A program made the translations under genes and the position numbers. Shown here piece by piece: positions 25,677 through 35,500 of a DNA stretch of 64,000 nt; the first letter of the stretch is position 1, and every line of letters begins with the position of its first letter. Below the pieces are notes generated by a model. That model saw nothing but the letters and a program-made list of their open reading frames with translations, was not told where the DNA came from and did no database searches. Origin of the DNA: DSVZ01 sp964568145 (lineage in GTDB: Bacteria > Verrucomicrobiota > Verrucomicrobiia > Limisphaerales > J093); the NCBI GenBank assembly GCA_964568145.1, contig CAZMOZ010000002.1:1-64000 (forward strand), read 5' to 3'.

Positions 25677-26186
25677 ATGCCAATCTACGAATTCGCCTGT
25701 CCCCGCTGCCGGGTCATCTTCAACTTCCTGTCGAAGAAGGTGAACCCCACCCACTCCCCCACCTGCCCCAAGTGCGGCAACCGCCGGATGCAAAAGCAGG
25801 TCAGCCGCTTCGCCCATCTCCGCGGCCTCGCCGAGCCGGCGGCCAAACCCGCGGACGACGAGCCGATGCCGGACATTGACGAGCGGAAGATGGAACGCGT
25901 GATGAGCGAGCTCGAGCGGGACATGGATCACCTGGACGAAAACAACCCGCGGCACATGGCGCACGTGATGAAAAAGATGAAAGACATCATGCCGCCGGGC
26001 GTGGCGCCCAAGGAACTGGACGTGGCCATCAAGCGGCTGGAACGGGGCGAGGACCCGGAGAAGATCGAGGAGGACATGGGCGACGTGCTCGGCGACTTGA
26101 TGGGCGGCCCGGAAGGCGAGGACGACGAGTACGGCGGCTACGGCGGCGGCGGTTACGCCCGCGACAGCGGGCTGTACGACTATTGA
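25677..26186 (+). CDS. FmdB-family zinc-ribbon protein with acidic tail
   Basis: The 169-residue protein begins MPIYEFACPRCRVIFNF and has a second knuckle CPKCGNRRM, giving the CxxC...CxxC zinc-ribbon of the FmdB/putative regulatory protein family. The remaining 120 residues are helical and acidic (MERVMSELERDMDHLDE, KRLERGEDPEKIEEDM), and the end is a Gly/Tyr-rich stretch with GGYGGGGY. The function of the family is not settled. The ATG at 25677 gives the conserved N terminus; the longer frame from 25623 is rejected. Confidence 0.88.
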   Translation: MPIYEFACPRCRVIFNFLSKKVNPTHSPTCPKCGNRRMQKQVSRFAHLRGLAEPAAKPADDEPMPDIDERKMERVMSELERDMDHLDENNPRHMAHVMKKMKDIMPPGVAPKELDVAIKRLERGEDPEKIEEDMGDVLGDLMGGPEGEDDEYGGYGGGGYARDSGLYDY

Positions 26187-26774
26187 GCGGCGTTGAATGG
26201 GTTACATCGGTGAAAGGTTAAATGGGGGAATGGACCGCGCTGCGGCGCCTTTCAACCAATCACCATTCACCTTTTAACCAATCCTGCGCGCCTCAACGCG
26301 AATCACCGCGGAGCGCCCCTTTCCGCCTTGCGGCCATCCGAGTTTCTGAGTTTCTGAGTTTCGGCTTCCGTTTCGGGCTTGGCGTTTGGGCTTGGCGCCC
26401 GACTTTACCACCTCCAGAAGAGCCTGAACTCAAAAACTCAGAAAAGGCCCTGGCCGCGACGCCATTTAACCATTCACCTTTCACCTTTTTAACCAGTCAA
26501 CCGCGCGGACTGCCCTCTTCCTGCCTTCCGGCTTTCCAAATTTCTGAATCTCGGCTGGGCGGTGTCGCGCGAAGGCCGCGAAGGTGGCGAAGCGGGAAGA
26601 ACCGGCGTTTCGCCGCCCCGGCCGGTTCCGCGTGCCCGTTCATTGGGCTCAACCGCGTTTCGTCCCACCGGCATCCACTCTTGGATTTCGCCTTCGGATT
26701 TCGGATTTCGGATTTCAGTTTTCCCTTTCCTGCTTTCCGGCTTTCCCAATTTTTTAAGCATCCGAGTCCCGGCT
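26187..26774. repeat. Intergenic word-repeat block F3 (588 bp)
   Basis: This is the largest gene-free stretch. It is made of reiterated short words and their complements: CATTCACCTTTTAACCA/GGTTAAATGG words, GAGTTTCTGAGTTTCTGAG at 26339-26360, AACTCAAAAACTCAGAAAA at 26424-26446, and GGATTTCGGATTTCGGATTT at 26695-26715. The content is clearly AT-richer than the genes. No open frame with family resemblance was found. Confidence 0.7.
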
Positions 26775-27968
26775 TCAGGCATTCGGTTGGAGTTCGCCAC
26801 CGCGGCGGACGCGGAAACCTTCGCCGCGCCATTCCACGGTCCGGCCTGCGAAGGCCATCGTCCACAGCACCGCGGCCAGCAGGTCCTTCACCGGCGCCAG
26901 CCACAACCAGGGCAGATGAGTCCAACGCCGCGTGAGCCGCCACTGACAATGCGCGGCCATCGCCAGCCGTGCGGCCAGGCACACGGCGAAACCCGCCAGC
27001 GACGCGCCGCCCGGCGATACCGCCAGCCAGAGCAGTGGCCAGAGCGTGGGGTTGCTCAGCAGACTCCACGCAAACGGCGCCGGCTGGCAGTGCCGGATCG
27101 TGCGCGTCCAGCGCAGTTGATGCCGCCAGACCGCGCCCCAGCCGCGCGGGGCTTCGCGGCACGCGGCCGCCACCGGGCACAACTCGAGGCGCGCGCCTTG
27201 CGCGGCCACGCGCCGGCCCAGTTCGTAGTCGTCCGCCAGGTGGTTGACCAGCGCCCGGAAACCGCCCAGGCGCTCGAGCGCGTCGCGCCGCACGGCCATG
27301 ACCGCGCCCAGCGCGAAGCGCAACGGCCCCAGCCGCCGCGCCTGCAGGACGCTGGTCCAGAAATCCGCGTTCACGGCCAGCGCCTCCCAGTGCATGGCGG
27401 GTGTGACGGGCGTGGCCAGTTCGTACAAGGCGCACATCAGCCCGACCGGCGGAAGACTTTGCGCAGACGGGCCGCCTGCGCCAACTGCGGCGGGCGCATC
27501 GCCCGCACCACCACGGAACGGCAGCACGAGCTGGCTCAGGAAGTCCGGCGGCACCGCCACGTCCGCGTCGCTCACCACCAGCAGATCGTGCCGGGTCAGC
27601 GGCTCAAGCTGGGCGAGCTTCGAGACCTTCGAGTTCGGGCCCAGCCGTTCCGGGCAGACGACCAGCCGCGCGTCGGCGTGGGAAAATTCGACCTGGAGCC
27701 GGCGTACGACGGCCGCGGCCGGGTCGTCTTCGGCCTGCACCGCGAAGAGCCGTTGCACCGGCCCGGCGTAATCCTGCGCGAACCAACTGCGCAGGCAGGC
27801 TGCGGTCTCCGCGTCAGCGCCTTTGAGCGGTTTGAGCAGCGTCACGGGCGGGGCAAAACCGCGGTCCGGCGCGCGCCGGTGCAGCGGGAAGCGCGCGCCT
27901 TCCCACCATTGCCAGAGCAGCAGACCGAGGCTCAGCGCCGCGAGACAGGCCAGCAGCAGCGACATCAT
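26775..27968 (-). CDS. GT21-like membrane glycosyltransferase (ceramide glucosyltransferase/HpnI family)
   Basis: The 397-residue protein has an N-terminal transmembrane helix. A GT-A domain follows with PPVTLLKPLKGAD, VVSDADVAVPPDFL (DxD-like), HLADDYELGRRV and HQLRWTRTIR, matching the D-D-D-(Q/R)xxRW pattern of GT21. Three C-terminal hydrophobic segments complete it. This set is shared by ceramide glucosyltransferases and the hopanoid-linked HpnI, which transfers sugars from UDP donors to lipids at the membrane. The acceptor is unknown and no other hopanoid gene is adjacent. The ATG at 27968 (MMSLLLACLAAL) starts the membrane helix. Confidence 0.85.
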   Translation of the reverse strand: MMSLLLACLAALSLGLLLWQWWEGARFPLHRRAPDRGFAPPVTLLKPLKGADAETAACLRSWFAQDYAGPVQRLFAVQAEDDPAAAVVRRLQVEFSHADARLVVCPERLGPNSKVSKLAQLEPLTRHDLLVVSDADVAVPPDFLSQLVLPFRGGAGDAPAAVGAGGPSAQSLPPVGLMCALYELATPVTPAMHWEALAVNADFWTSVLQARRLGPLRFALGAVMAVRRDALERLGGFRALVNHLADDYELGRRVAAQGARLELCPVAAACREAPRGWGAVWRHQLRWTRTIRHCQPAPFAWSLLSNPTLWPLLWLAVSPGGASLAGFAVCLAARLAMAAHCQWRLTRRWTHLPWLWLAPVKDLLAAVLWTMAFAGRTVEWRGEGFRVRRGGELQPNA

Positions 27969-28232
27969 CACAGGACGGCGGCTCTCACCGGAAGAGCCGG
28001 AAATGCACGGCGGATGACCCACCGCGGCGAATCCGCAACCCGGGCTGACGACCGCAAGGAAGCGCGCCCCGCCAGCCGCCCCGCTGGTCTTCGCTGGAGC
28101 CGGCGCGCGCCTTGCCCTCTCCCGGCGCGGGAGGGCCGGGGTGTGGGGAAAGGCGGCGTTGGGCTTTCCCAGCCGTGCCCTTCACCAAGTTCTCGATGCC
28201 GCGAACGTCTTGCTTCATGTGTTGCGTGGAAA

Positions 28233-28304
28233 GGTTGAACCCGCACACCGAAGTTGACCGTAGCGCAGTGCGGCCCGCCTGCCCAACTTCGGTTTTCGGC
28301 TTGA
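28233..28304. repeat. Repeat D copy 2 (CCGAAGTTG hairpin) in the 27969-28359 gap
   Basis: Inverted repeat with left arm CACCGAAGTTGACC and right arm GCCCAACTTCGGTTTTCGGC; the centre has GTAGCGCAGTGCGGCCCGCC, also found in the 51203 copy. The left arm carries changes, so this copy is more decayed. The same 391-bp gap has a CCCTCTCCCGG-type hairpin at 28118-28150 and no gene. Confidence 0.8.
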
Positions 28305-28359
28305 GCGCTCCCAACGCTGCCGGCTTGCGGCCAGGGACCGCGAGCGCCAGAGTTCCGCC

Positions 28360-29775
28360 ATGCCCGCACCGGTTTTGAGCGTCGCCCAGATGCGCGCCTG
28401 GGAAACCGCCTCCTGGCAGGCCGGCCGCAGCGAAGCCGAGGTCATCGCGCGCGTCGGCAGCCTGTTGGCCGCCCGGCTCCGCGCCCTCACCCGGCCCGGC
28501 GACCGCCTCCTGTTGCTCGCCGGCCAGGGCCACAACGGCGACGACGCCCGCGCGGCGGTGATTCATTTGCGCGACCGTGAGGTGGATCTGCTCACCGTCC
28601 GCGACCCGGAAAGCGGACTGGCGGAACTCCGCGAGGCGCTCGCGCGACGGCCCGCCTGGATCGTGGACGGCTTGTTCGGCATCGGCCTGAACCGGCCGTT
28701 GAGTCCGGCTTGGCTCGCGTTGATTGAGGCCATCAACGCCAGCGCGATGCCCATCCTGGCTGTGGACGTGCCGTCCGGGCTGAACGCGCAGACCGGCGAA
28801 ACCTTCGGCGCCGCGGTGCGCGCGCAAATCACGATCACAGCGGGCGCCCCGAAAATCGGGCTGCTCCAGCCGGCCGCCTGGCCGTACACCGGCCGGCTGG
28901 TGGTCGAGCCGGACATCGGGCTGATCCCCGCGCCGGGTGAAGCGGAGTTGTGGTGGACGTTGCCGGTGGATTTCGCCGGCTTTCCGCCCGCGCCCGGCGT
29001 GGTCGGGCACAAAGGCGACCGCGGGCATTTGTTCATCCTCGCGGGCTCGCCGGGCTACCACGGCGCGGCGGTGCTCGCGGCCCGCGCGGCGCAACGGGCC
29101 CGGCCCGGCTTGATCACGCTGGGCACGACGCCCGAGACGTACCTCCCCGCGGCCGCGCAATTGCAGGCGGTGATGGTGGACCACTGGCCGTCCGTGCTGG
29201 CCAGGCTGCCCCGCGCCAGCGCGTGTCTGGCGGGTCCCGGACTGGCGGCCGCCGAGCTGCCCGCCGCGTTGCGCGAGGCGGTGATCGGCCTGTGGCGGAC
29301 GGCGACGGTGCCGGTGGTGGCGGACGCCAGCGCGCTGGACTGGCTGCCCGCCGGCCGCGAAACCGCGCCCGCGCCGCGGGTCATCACGCCCCATCCGGGC
29401 GAGGCCGCGCGGCTGCTGGGCGTGAGCCCAGCGGCGGTGCAGCGGGACCGGCCGGCGGCGGTGCGGACGCTCTCGCAAAGTCGCGGCGGCTGCTGGGTGG
29501 TCCTGAAAGGCTTTCAAACCCTGATCGGACGCGAGCGCGGGCCGGTGTGGGTGAACAGCTCGGGCGACGCCGCGCTGGCCCAGGGCGGCACCGGCGACGT
29601 GCTGGCCGGTTTCCTGGCCGGGCTGCTGGCCCAGCCGAAACTGGCGGCGGACGCGGAACACACCTTGCGATACGCCGTCTGGTGGCACGGCGCGGCGGCG
29701 GACCAGCTCAGCGCCGCCACTGCCGGCTGGATTCCGGACGAACTGGCGGCGGCTCTGGGCGCGCCGGCCGGATGA
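28360..29775 (+). CDS. nnr: Bifunctional NAD(P)HX epimerase/ADP-dependent dehydratase
   Basis: The 471-residue protein combines a YjeF-N epimerase domain (1-205), with GQGHNGDDARAAVIHL, WIVDGLFGIGLNRPL and ILAVDVPSGLNAQTGE, and a YjeF-C ribokinase-like dehydratase domain (about 225-471), with HKGDRGHLFILAGSPGYHGA, VITPHPGEAARLL and the catalytic NSSGDAALAQGGTGDVLAG. It repairs hydrated NADH and NADPH in the cytoplasm. The start fits; the gene is monocistronic, with repeats on both sides. Confidence 0.93.
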   Translation: MPAPVLSVAQMRAWETASWQAGRSEAEVIARVGSLLAARLRALTRPGDRLLLLAGQGHNGDDARAAVIHLRDREVDLLTVRDPESGLAELREALARRPAWIVDGLFGIGLNRPLSPAWLALIEAINASAMPILAVDVPSGLNAQTGETFGAAVRAQITITAGAPKIGLLQPAAWPYTGRLVVEPDIGLIPAPGEAELWWTLPVDFAGFPPAPGVVGHKGDRGHLFILAGSPGYHGAAVLAARAAQRARPGLITLGTTPETYLPAAAQLQAVMVDHWPSVLARLPRASACLAGPGLAAAELPAALREAVIGLWRTATVPVVADASALDWLPAGRETAPAPRVITPHPGEAARLLGVSPAAVQRDRPAAVRTLSQSRGGCWVVLKGFQTLIGRERGPVWVNSSGDAALAQGGTGDVLAGFLAGLLAQPKLAADAEHTLRYAVWWHGAAADQLSAATAGWIPDELAAALGAPAG

Positions 29776-30128
29776 AGCCTGGAACCTGAACCTCTGAGGA
29801 CCGGACAATTCCGGTGAGGCGGGGAGAGCACACGCACCAGCGCGTATCCCGACCGGCGCCCTCGCCGGTCGGCTCTCCGCGGTCGAACCGGCCCGCGCGG
29901 GGCTCCAACCCCGCACGGCGCCCGGGACGGCTGCGCCCCCCTGTTCAACGGCATCGCTCCGGTGTCTAGGAGCAACCGAGTGCTGTCCGGCTTTTGTCCG
30001 AATAGGCGGGGGGAACGGGCGACCAGCCCGTTTTCGGCGGCAACCTGCCGCGCAACGGGCCAGCGGCCTGTTCCATCCATCGGACACTTTTCAGACAGTC
30101 TCTGGCTTACGGCGCGGCCCCGGCCGCT
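29776..30128. repeat. Intergenic region with several short inverted repeats
   Basis: No gene is seen. Hairpins are visible at about 29795-29817 (ACCGGAC/GTCCGGT-like), at 29848-29876 (CCGACCGGCG/CGCCGGTCGG), and an outer pair GGGAACGGGCGACCAGCCCG (from 30012) with AACGGGCCAGCGGCCTGTTC (to about 30073). The last resembles the bipartite palindromes at 11383 and 12347 in design but not in sequence. Confidence 0.55.
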
Positions 30129-31157
30129 TCACGGCTCGATGACCACCTTGCCCAGCACCTGACGCTGGCGCAGCGCCGCTAAGGCGTCGGCGGCGGCGGC
30201 CAGCGGCACCGCGCGGTCAATCACCGGCTTGAGCCGGCCCGCCGCGGCCCATTCCAGCGTCGCCGCCAGGTCGCGGCGCGACCGGCCATAGCTGCCGATC
30301 AGCCGCTGTTCCTTCACGAAGAACGGCCAGAGCTGGAGGCGCACTTCACGCCCGGCGGTGGCGCCGCAGGTGACCACGCTGCCGCCGCGCGCCAGGCAGT
30401 TGAACACCTGCTCGAGCACCGCGCCGCCGACGTGTTCCACCACCACGTCCACGCCGCGCCTGCCGGTGAGCTTGCGCACCTGCGCGGGCCACGCCGGGTC
30501 CTGGGTGTCCACGGCGGCCTCCGCGCCAAGCTGGCACGCCAGTGCGCGTTTGGCCTCGGTGGAGCCGGTGCTGAGGACCCGCGCGCCCAGGCCGCGCGCG
30601 ATCTGGATGGCGGCCGAGCCCACGCCGCTGGCGCCGCCCACCGCCAGCACCCAGTCGCGCGGCCGCACGGTCACGCGGCGGGTCAGCATGTGCATCGCCG
30701 TGCTGCCGGCGAGGGTCAGCGCCGCCGCGGTCCGGAACTCCACGCCGTCCGGCAGCCGCACCAGGGCTCGCTCAGGCACGCAGACCAGTTCCGCGAAGCC
30801 GCCGTCGCATTGCACGCCCACCAGCTTGGACTCCAGGCACAGCGATTCCTCGCCGCGCTGGCAGAATTCGCAGACGCCGCAAGACAGGTTGGACTGCACG
30901 GCCACGCGCTCGCCCACGCGCCAGCCGGTGACGCCGTCGCCCGGCCGGGCGACCTCGCCGGCGATCTCGCAGCCCGGCGTGCGCGGCAGCGTCAAGGCGA
31001 TGGGCAATGCGCCTTCCTCGAGCCAGAGGTCAAGGTGGTTGAGGCCGCAGGCGCGCACGCGCACCAGCACTTCGCCGGCGCGGGGTTCGGGGTCGGACGC
31101 CGCGCGGAGTTCAAAACGACCCGGCCGGCCGTGCTCGAGGAGCTGGAAGGCTTTCAT
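30129..31157 (-). CDS. Zinc-containing alcohol dehydrogenase/quinone reductase-like (MDR) protein
   Basis: The 342-residue medium-chain dehydrogenase has the GroES-like half with TPGCEIAGEVARPGDGV and the structural zinc cluster CGVCEFCQRGEESLC. The Rossmann half has AVGGASGVGSAAIQIARGLGARV, and the C-terminal part has VVEHVGGAVLEQVFNCLARGG. The substrate is unknown. The ATG at 31157 (MKAFQLLEHG) is preferred to the GTG at 31163 two codons earlier. The 492-bp gap beyond it contains no gene. Confidence 0.88.
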   Translation of the reverse strand: MKAFQLLEHGRPGRFELRAASDPEPRAGEVLVRVRACGLNHLDLWLEEGALPIALTLPRTPGCEIAGEVARPGDGVTGWRVGERVAVQSNLSCGVCEFCQRGEESLCLESKLVGVQCDGGFAELVCVPERALVRLPDGVEFRTAAALTLAGSTAMHMLTRRVTVRPRDWVLAVGGASGVGSAAIQIARGLGARVLSTGSTEAKRALACQLGAEAAVDTQDPAWPAQVRKLTGRRGVDVVVEHVGGAVLEQVFNCLARGGSVVTCGATAGREVRLQLWPFFVKEQRLIGSYGRSRRDLAATLEWAAAGRLKPVIDRAVPLAAAADALAALRQRQVLGKVVIEP

Positions 31158-31649
31158 TGCCACAGCATGGGGCGGCTGCGTTTCTCCAGCAAGCCGCCAA
31201 CCGGAAAAGGGCGTCTGATGTCCTGATGTTCTGCGGGTGACGCGGCCCGACCAGCCACGAATGCAATGCCCCCCATCGGGCCTCAGACGGCCGGCCGGGC
31301 CGACGCAGCGGCGCCCCGGTGGGCCGGGCTTTTTATCCCGTCATTTGTGGAACTGAAATCTTTCGCTGCTCTCATTTCTCCGCTTGCGGAGCCGTCCCGG
31401 GCGGCGTAGGGGTCACGCAGCATCAGCCAGCCAGAGCGTGCGACGGAGGTTCACCTCCCGACACGGGGTACGCGCCCGGGTGAAGACGGGCTGAGGCGGC
31501 ACGGCCATGAGGCAGATTGAGATGGCAGGCGGTCAGGGTGGGGGCGTGAGGCGGGCGCCCCAACCCCCGGAAGGTGGAACCCTGTCTTCTCCCGGCGGCC
31601 CTGGGTGTGCCCCGCGTGGCGACCATCCATTCCCGGACTCTGGAGCGTT
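31158..31649. other. Gene-free region upstream of the LamG/protease locus
   Basis: This 492-bp stretch separates the divergent dehydrogenase and surface-protein genes and probably holds both promoters. A GC-rich hairpin region with GGCCGGCCGGGCCG and GGTGGGCCGGGC followed by CTTTTTATC lies at 31280-31340 and could be a terminator-like structure, but pairing is imperfect. No convincing promoter was assigned. Confidence 0.4.
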
Positions 31650-32594
31650 ATGAAATCCTCTTTGAACTGTCTGCGCATCCCCCTTTGGGCCTGGCCAGCG
31701 GCGCTGCTGCTCATCCCGCTCTCCCACGGCCAGGCGCCGGAGACGGTGACGGTGGTCGAGCGCGGGCCGCACCACAACCTGGTGGCCACGACGCGGGCGG
31801 AGATTGATTTCGAGGGGCGACCGGTGGCGGTACCCGGCCGCTACCTCCAGCTCGAGGACGGCCTCAACTACTGGGACGAGGAGCAGCAGGCGTGGGCGGA
31901 GGCGGTGGCGGAGATCGAGCTGGTGAACGGCGTGGGCGTGGCCCGGCGCGGCCGGCAGCGGGTGCTCTTCGCGCCGAACGTGAACGCGCCGGACGGCGCC
32001 ATCTCCCTCGCCACGAGTGAGGGGGTCCTCCTGCGCTCCTCGGTGCTGGCCCTGGCCTATTACGACGCGGCCAGCGGCAAGGACGCGGTGCTGGCGGTGG
32101 CGCGGGACGCGCCCGGGGAACTGCTCCCGCCCAACCGCCTCGTCTATCGGGACGCCTTCACCGGGCTCAAGGCCGATGTGGTCTATATCTACCGGAAGTC
32201 GGGCCTGGAGCAGGACGTGATCCTGCGCGAAAGCCCGCCCGATCCCGAGGAGTTCGGCCTGCTCGCGGAGGCGACCCGGCTGGAGGTGTTGACGGAGTTC
32301 TTCGGGGCGCCCGAGCCGGTGAAGCGGGCGCGGGGGGCTCGACCGGGTGGACGATCTGTCGTTGCGCGCGGCGATGGCCGAGCCGGACTGGGTGGACGAG
32401 GAACTGGATTTCGGCCCGGTGTGGCTGGGGGCGGGGCGGGCGCTGAGCCTGAGCGACTGGCTGGAGGGCAAGACCCCGGCGGCGCCCATCCCGGTGGGCA
32501 AACGCTGGGTGCGACAGGACGGCCGGACTCTCCTCTTCGAGTCGGCGGACTACTGGGCACTGGCCGCGGAGTTGCGCCAACTGCCACCCGTTGA
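31650..32594 (+). CDS. N-terminal part of the secreted beta-helix/LamG/metzincin protein (frameshifted)
   Basis: ATG 31650 starts a Sec signal peptide (MKSSLNCLRIPLWAWPAALL, cleavage near SHGQA). About 200 residues follow with TTRAEIDFEGRPVAVPGRYL and LVYRDAFTGLKADVVYIYRK, the usual head of large verrucomicrobial surface proteins. At the G6 run 32332-32337 the frame leaves the true coding path. Removing one G joins VKRARG directly to LDRVDDLSLRAAM in the next frame. The sequence after about 32337 in this frame is therefore out-of-frame translation. The intact protein would run 31650-36693, about 1680 residues. It is either a sequencing error, a real mutation or a slippage site. Confidence 0.75.
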   Translation: MKSSLNCLRIPLWAWPAALLLIPLSHGQAPETVTVVERGPHHNLVATTRAEIDFEGRPVAVPGRYLQLEDGLNYWDEEQQAWAEAVAEIELVNGVGVARRGRQRVLFAPNVNAPDGAISLATSEGVLLRSSVLALAYYDAASGKDAVLAVARDAPGELLPPNRLVYRDAFTGLKADVVYIYRKSGLEQDVILRESPPDPEEFGLLAEATRLEVLTEFFGAPEPVKRARGARPGGRSVVARGDGRAGLGGRGTGFRPGVAGGGAGAEPERLAGGQDPGGAHPGGQTLGATGRPDSPLRVGGLLGTGRGVAPTATR

Positions 32595-35500
32595 CACCTC
32601 GCCCCGGCGGCCGCGCCAGGCGGAGAGCGGCCGCGGTGAACCGCGCACCCCGCGGCTGGCGGGAGTGATCCCGAGCCCGCGGACCGGGGCCGTCGCCCGG
32701 CGGGCGGTGCCGCGACGCGTCCGGGCCACAGCGGCGGCGGGCGGCGCGCAACCGGACCCGGCGGCCGCGGTGGCCGACGCCCTCCAGGTGGCGGCGCTTG
32801 ACCTGGACGCGCCGCCCGGCGTGGTGCTGGACTACACCACGCTCAACAGCCCGCTCAGCAACTATCTGTTCCGGGGGGACCTGACCTATTACGTCACCAG
32901 TGCGGTGAACCTGTCCGGCACCACGACCTTCGAGGGCGGGGCGGTGATCAAGTACGCCGTCGGGGCGGCGCTGGTGGCCAGCGGGCCGGTCGTGTGTGAC
33001 ACCACGCCCCACCGGCCGGTCGTCTTCACGGCCAAAGACGACAACAGCGTGGGCGAAACGATCAGCGGCTCGAGCGGCAATCCGACGGGGAGTTGGTATG
33101 CGAACCCGGCGTTGCGGATCGGCGTCAGCGGCCAGCAGCTCCAGCACCTGCGCGTGGCCCACGCCCAGACGGGCCTCTTCTTCCATGATTACAGCGCCGG
33201 CACGGCGAACACCCTGGCTCACGCCCAACTGGTGCGTTGCGCCACGGCGCTCCAGGTCAACGGGTACGGCGCCACGCCTCAAAACCTCCAGGCCCGGAAT
33301 CTGCTGGTGCATCAAACGACCACCGCCTTCCTGGGCTACAACTTCAACGCGCAGGTCGAGCACCTGAGCGTCAACCAATGCCTGGTCCTGGGTACCGACA
33401 ACAGCGGGAGCTACACCAGCACGCTCTGGCTGACGAACTCGCTCTTCGCCGGCCTCGGGAGCTACGGCAACGTGGCCGCCAACCCGACGGCCTGCCAGAC
33501 CGTCGGCAGCGACGCGTTCCAGACCGTGGGCGCGGGCGCGCATTACCTGGCAGCCGGCAGCCCTTGCCGGGACGCGGGTGTCACCAACCTCAGCGCCGCC
33601 CTGCTGGCCGAACTCCCGCAGCTCACCACCTATCCGCCCGTGGTGCTCTCCAATGTCACCCTCAACGCCGCGGTCACCTGGGGGCCGCAGGCCGGGCGCG
33701 ACACCGATGTGCCCGACCTGGGCTATCACTATCCGCCGATGGACTACGCCGTGAACAACGTCACCGTGGGCGCGAACGGCGTCCTCACCGTGCTGCCGGG
33801 CACGGTGCTGGGCGGCTTCGGCTGCGACGCCGTGATTGCCGACGACTACGGGCGGGTGAGCGTCACCGGCACGCCGGCCCAGCCGGTGCGTTTTGTGGGC
33901 TATCCGGCCCTCCAGGAGCAGAGCCTCATCTGGGGCTGCACCAACTGGGGGCCGAACCTGCTGACCGGACCGCTCCATGACGTGATTGACGGCAGCGAAT
34001 CACCGGAGCTGCGGCTGCGATTTGCCGAGTTCGCGCAACTGGGCGGCCGGGGCCGGGGCGTGGTGATGCTCAACGGCTGGTGCGCGCCCAAGTACCTGCT
34101 GCTCGAGGACTGCCAGTTGTTCGGCTGCAAGAACTACCTGGCGGCCAGCTACCGGCGCGCGGCGCAGATTGACCTGCGCAACAACCTCTTCCGGCGCACA
34201 CACCAAGAATGCTACGGCTGGGTGCGGCTGACGGCGTACAACAACCTGTTCTGGGGCGGAACCAACTTCCTCAACTCCGGCTTCACCGACAGCCCGCCCT
34301 GGGACTTCCACGACAACGTCTTTCATGACAACGGGCTGACGGGCGACTGGCGGAACCTGGTCCGCAGCCACAACGCCTACCTGGGCGCCGGCCAGGCCAC
34401 CCTGGGCGGCCTGACCACCGGGGACGTGCAGTTGGCCAGTTTCGCGTACGCGCCCGGCCCGTTCGGGGCGTTCTACCAGGCGGGCACCACGCTGCGGGAC
34501 GCCGGCAGCCGCAGCGCCGCCGACGCGGGCCTCTACCATCACACCGCCCGGGCCGACGCCGGCCCGGAAGGCGCGAGCCCCGTGGACCTTGGCTTCCATT
34601 ACGTGGCCACCGGGCCGGATCCGGCCGGACTGGTGGGCCAGTGGCGCCTGGACGAGGGCGCCGGGAGCACGGCGGCCGACAGTTCGGGGCTGGGCCACAC
34701 CCTCACGCTGTACAACGGCCCCACCTGGACCACCGGACCCGAGGGCCGGGGCGCGCTGCAGTGCGACGGGGTCAACGACCACGGCCGGGCGGCCGACACC
34801 CCCGCCTTGCGCCTGGCCGGCGACTTCACGATCAGCTTCTGGATGAAGAAGCACGCCGAGGCCGCCGACTGGAGCCGGCTGGTGGGCAAGGGCGACGTGA
34901 GCCTGCGCAACTATTGCGTGTGGGAGGAGTACGGCGGCGGCGCCCGGCTGCTGGTCCAGCAGTACAACGCCAGCGGGGTGCCGGTGCTCAACCTGTACAG
35001 CACCACCGGGCTGGCGTTGCACACCTGGTACCATGTCGTGGTCGTGCGGGAGGGCGCGGCGGTGCGCCTGTACCTCAACGGGGTGCTCGACGCCGCGGGC
35101 CCGGCCACGGGCGCGGCGGCGACTTCCACCCATCCGTTCACGCTGGCCTACGCGGGATACCACACGTTCTTCCCCGGCACCTTGGACGACGTGCGCCTGT
35201 ACCACCGGGCCCTGAGCGCGGCGGAGGTTCCGCAGTTGCACCGGGGCGTCCCGCGCGACAGCGACGGCGACGGCCTGGCGGACTGGGAGGAGGACGCCAA
35301 CGGCAACGGCCTGGTGAATCCGGGCGAAACCGACCCGAACAATCCGGTGAGCGACCCGGTGAGTGCATTGCTGGACAGCGTGAAGAAAGCGCCCGCTCCC
35401 GAGATCATCCAGTACAGCTACCGGCTCACGGCCAGCCGCGATTATCACACCTCTCCCCGCAATGGCAACATGCCGGACGCGACCGTGACCATGTGGTGGT

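Noticed and set aside
31280..31340. Terminator ending in CTTTTTATC downstream of a GC-rich stem
   Set aside because: The stem pairing is imperfect and it lies in a divergent promoter region, so it is only mentioned within the intergenic entry.
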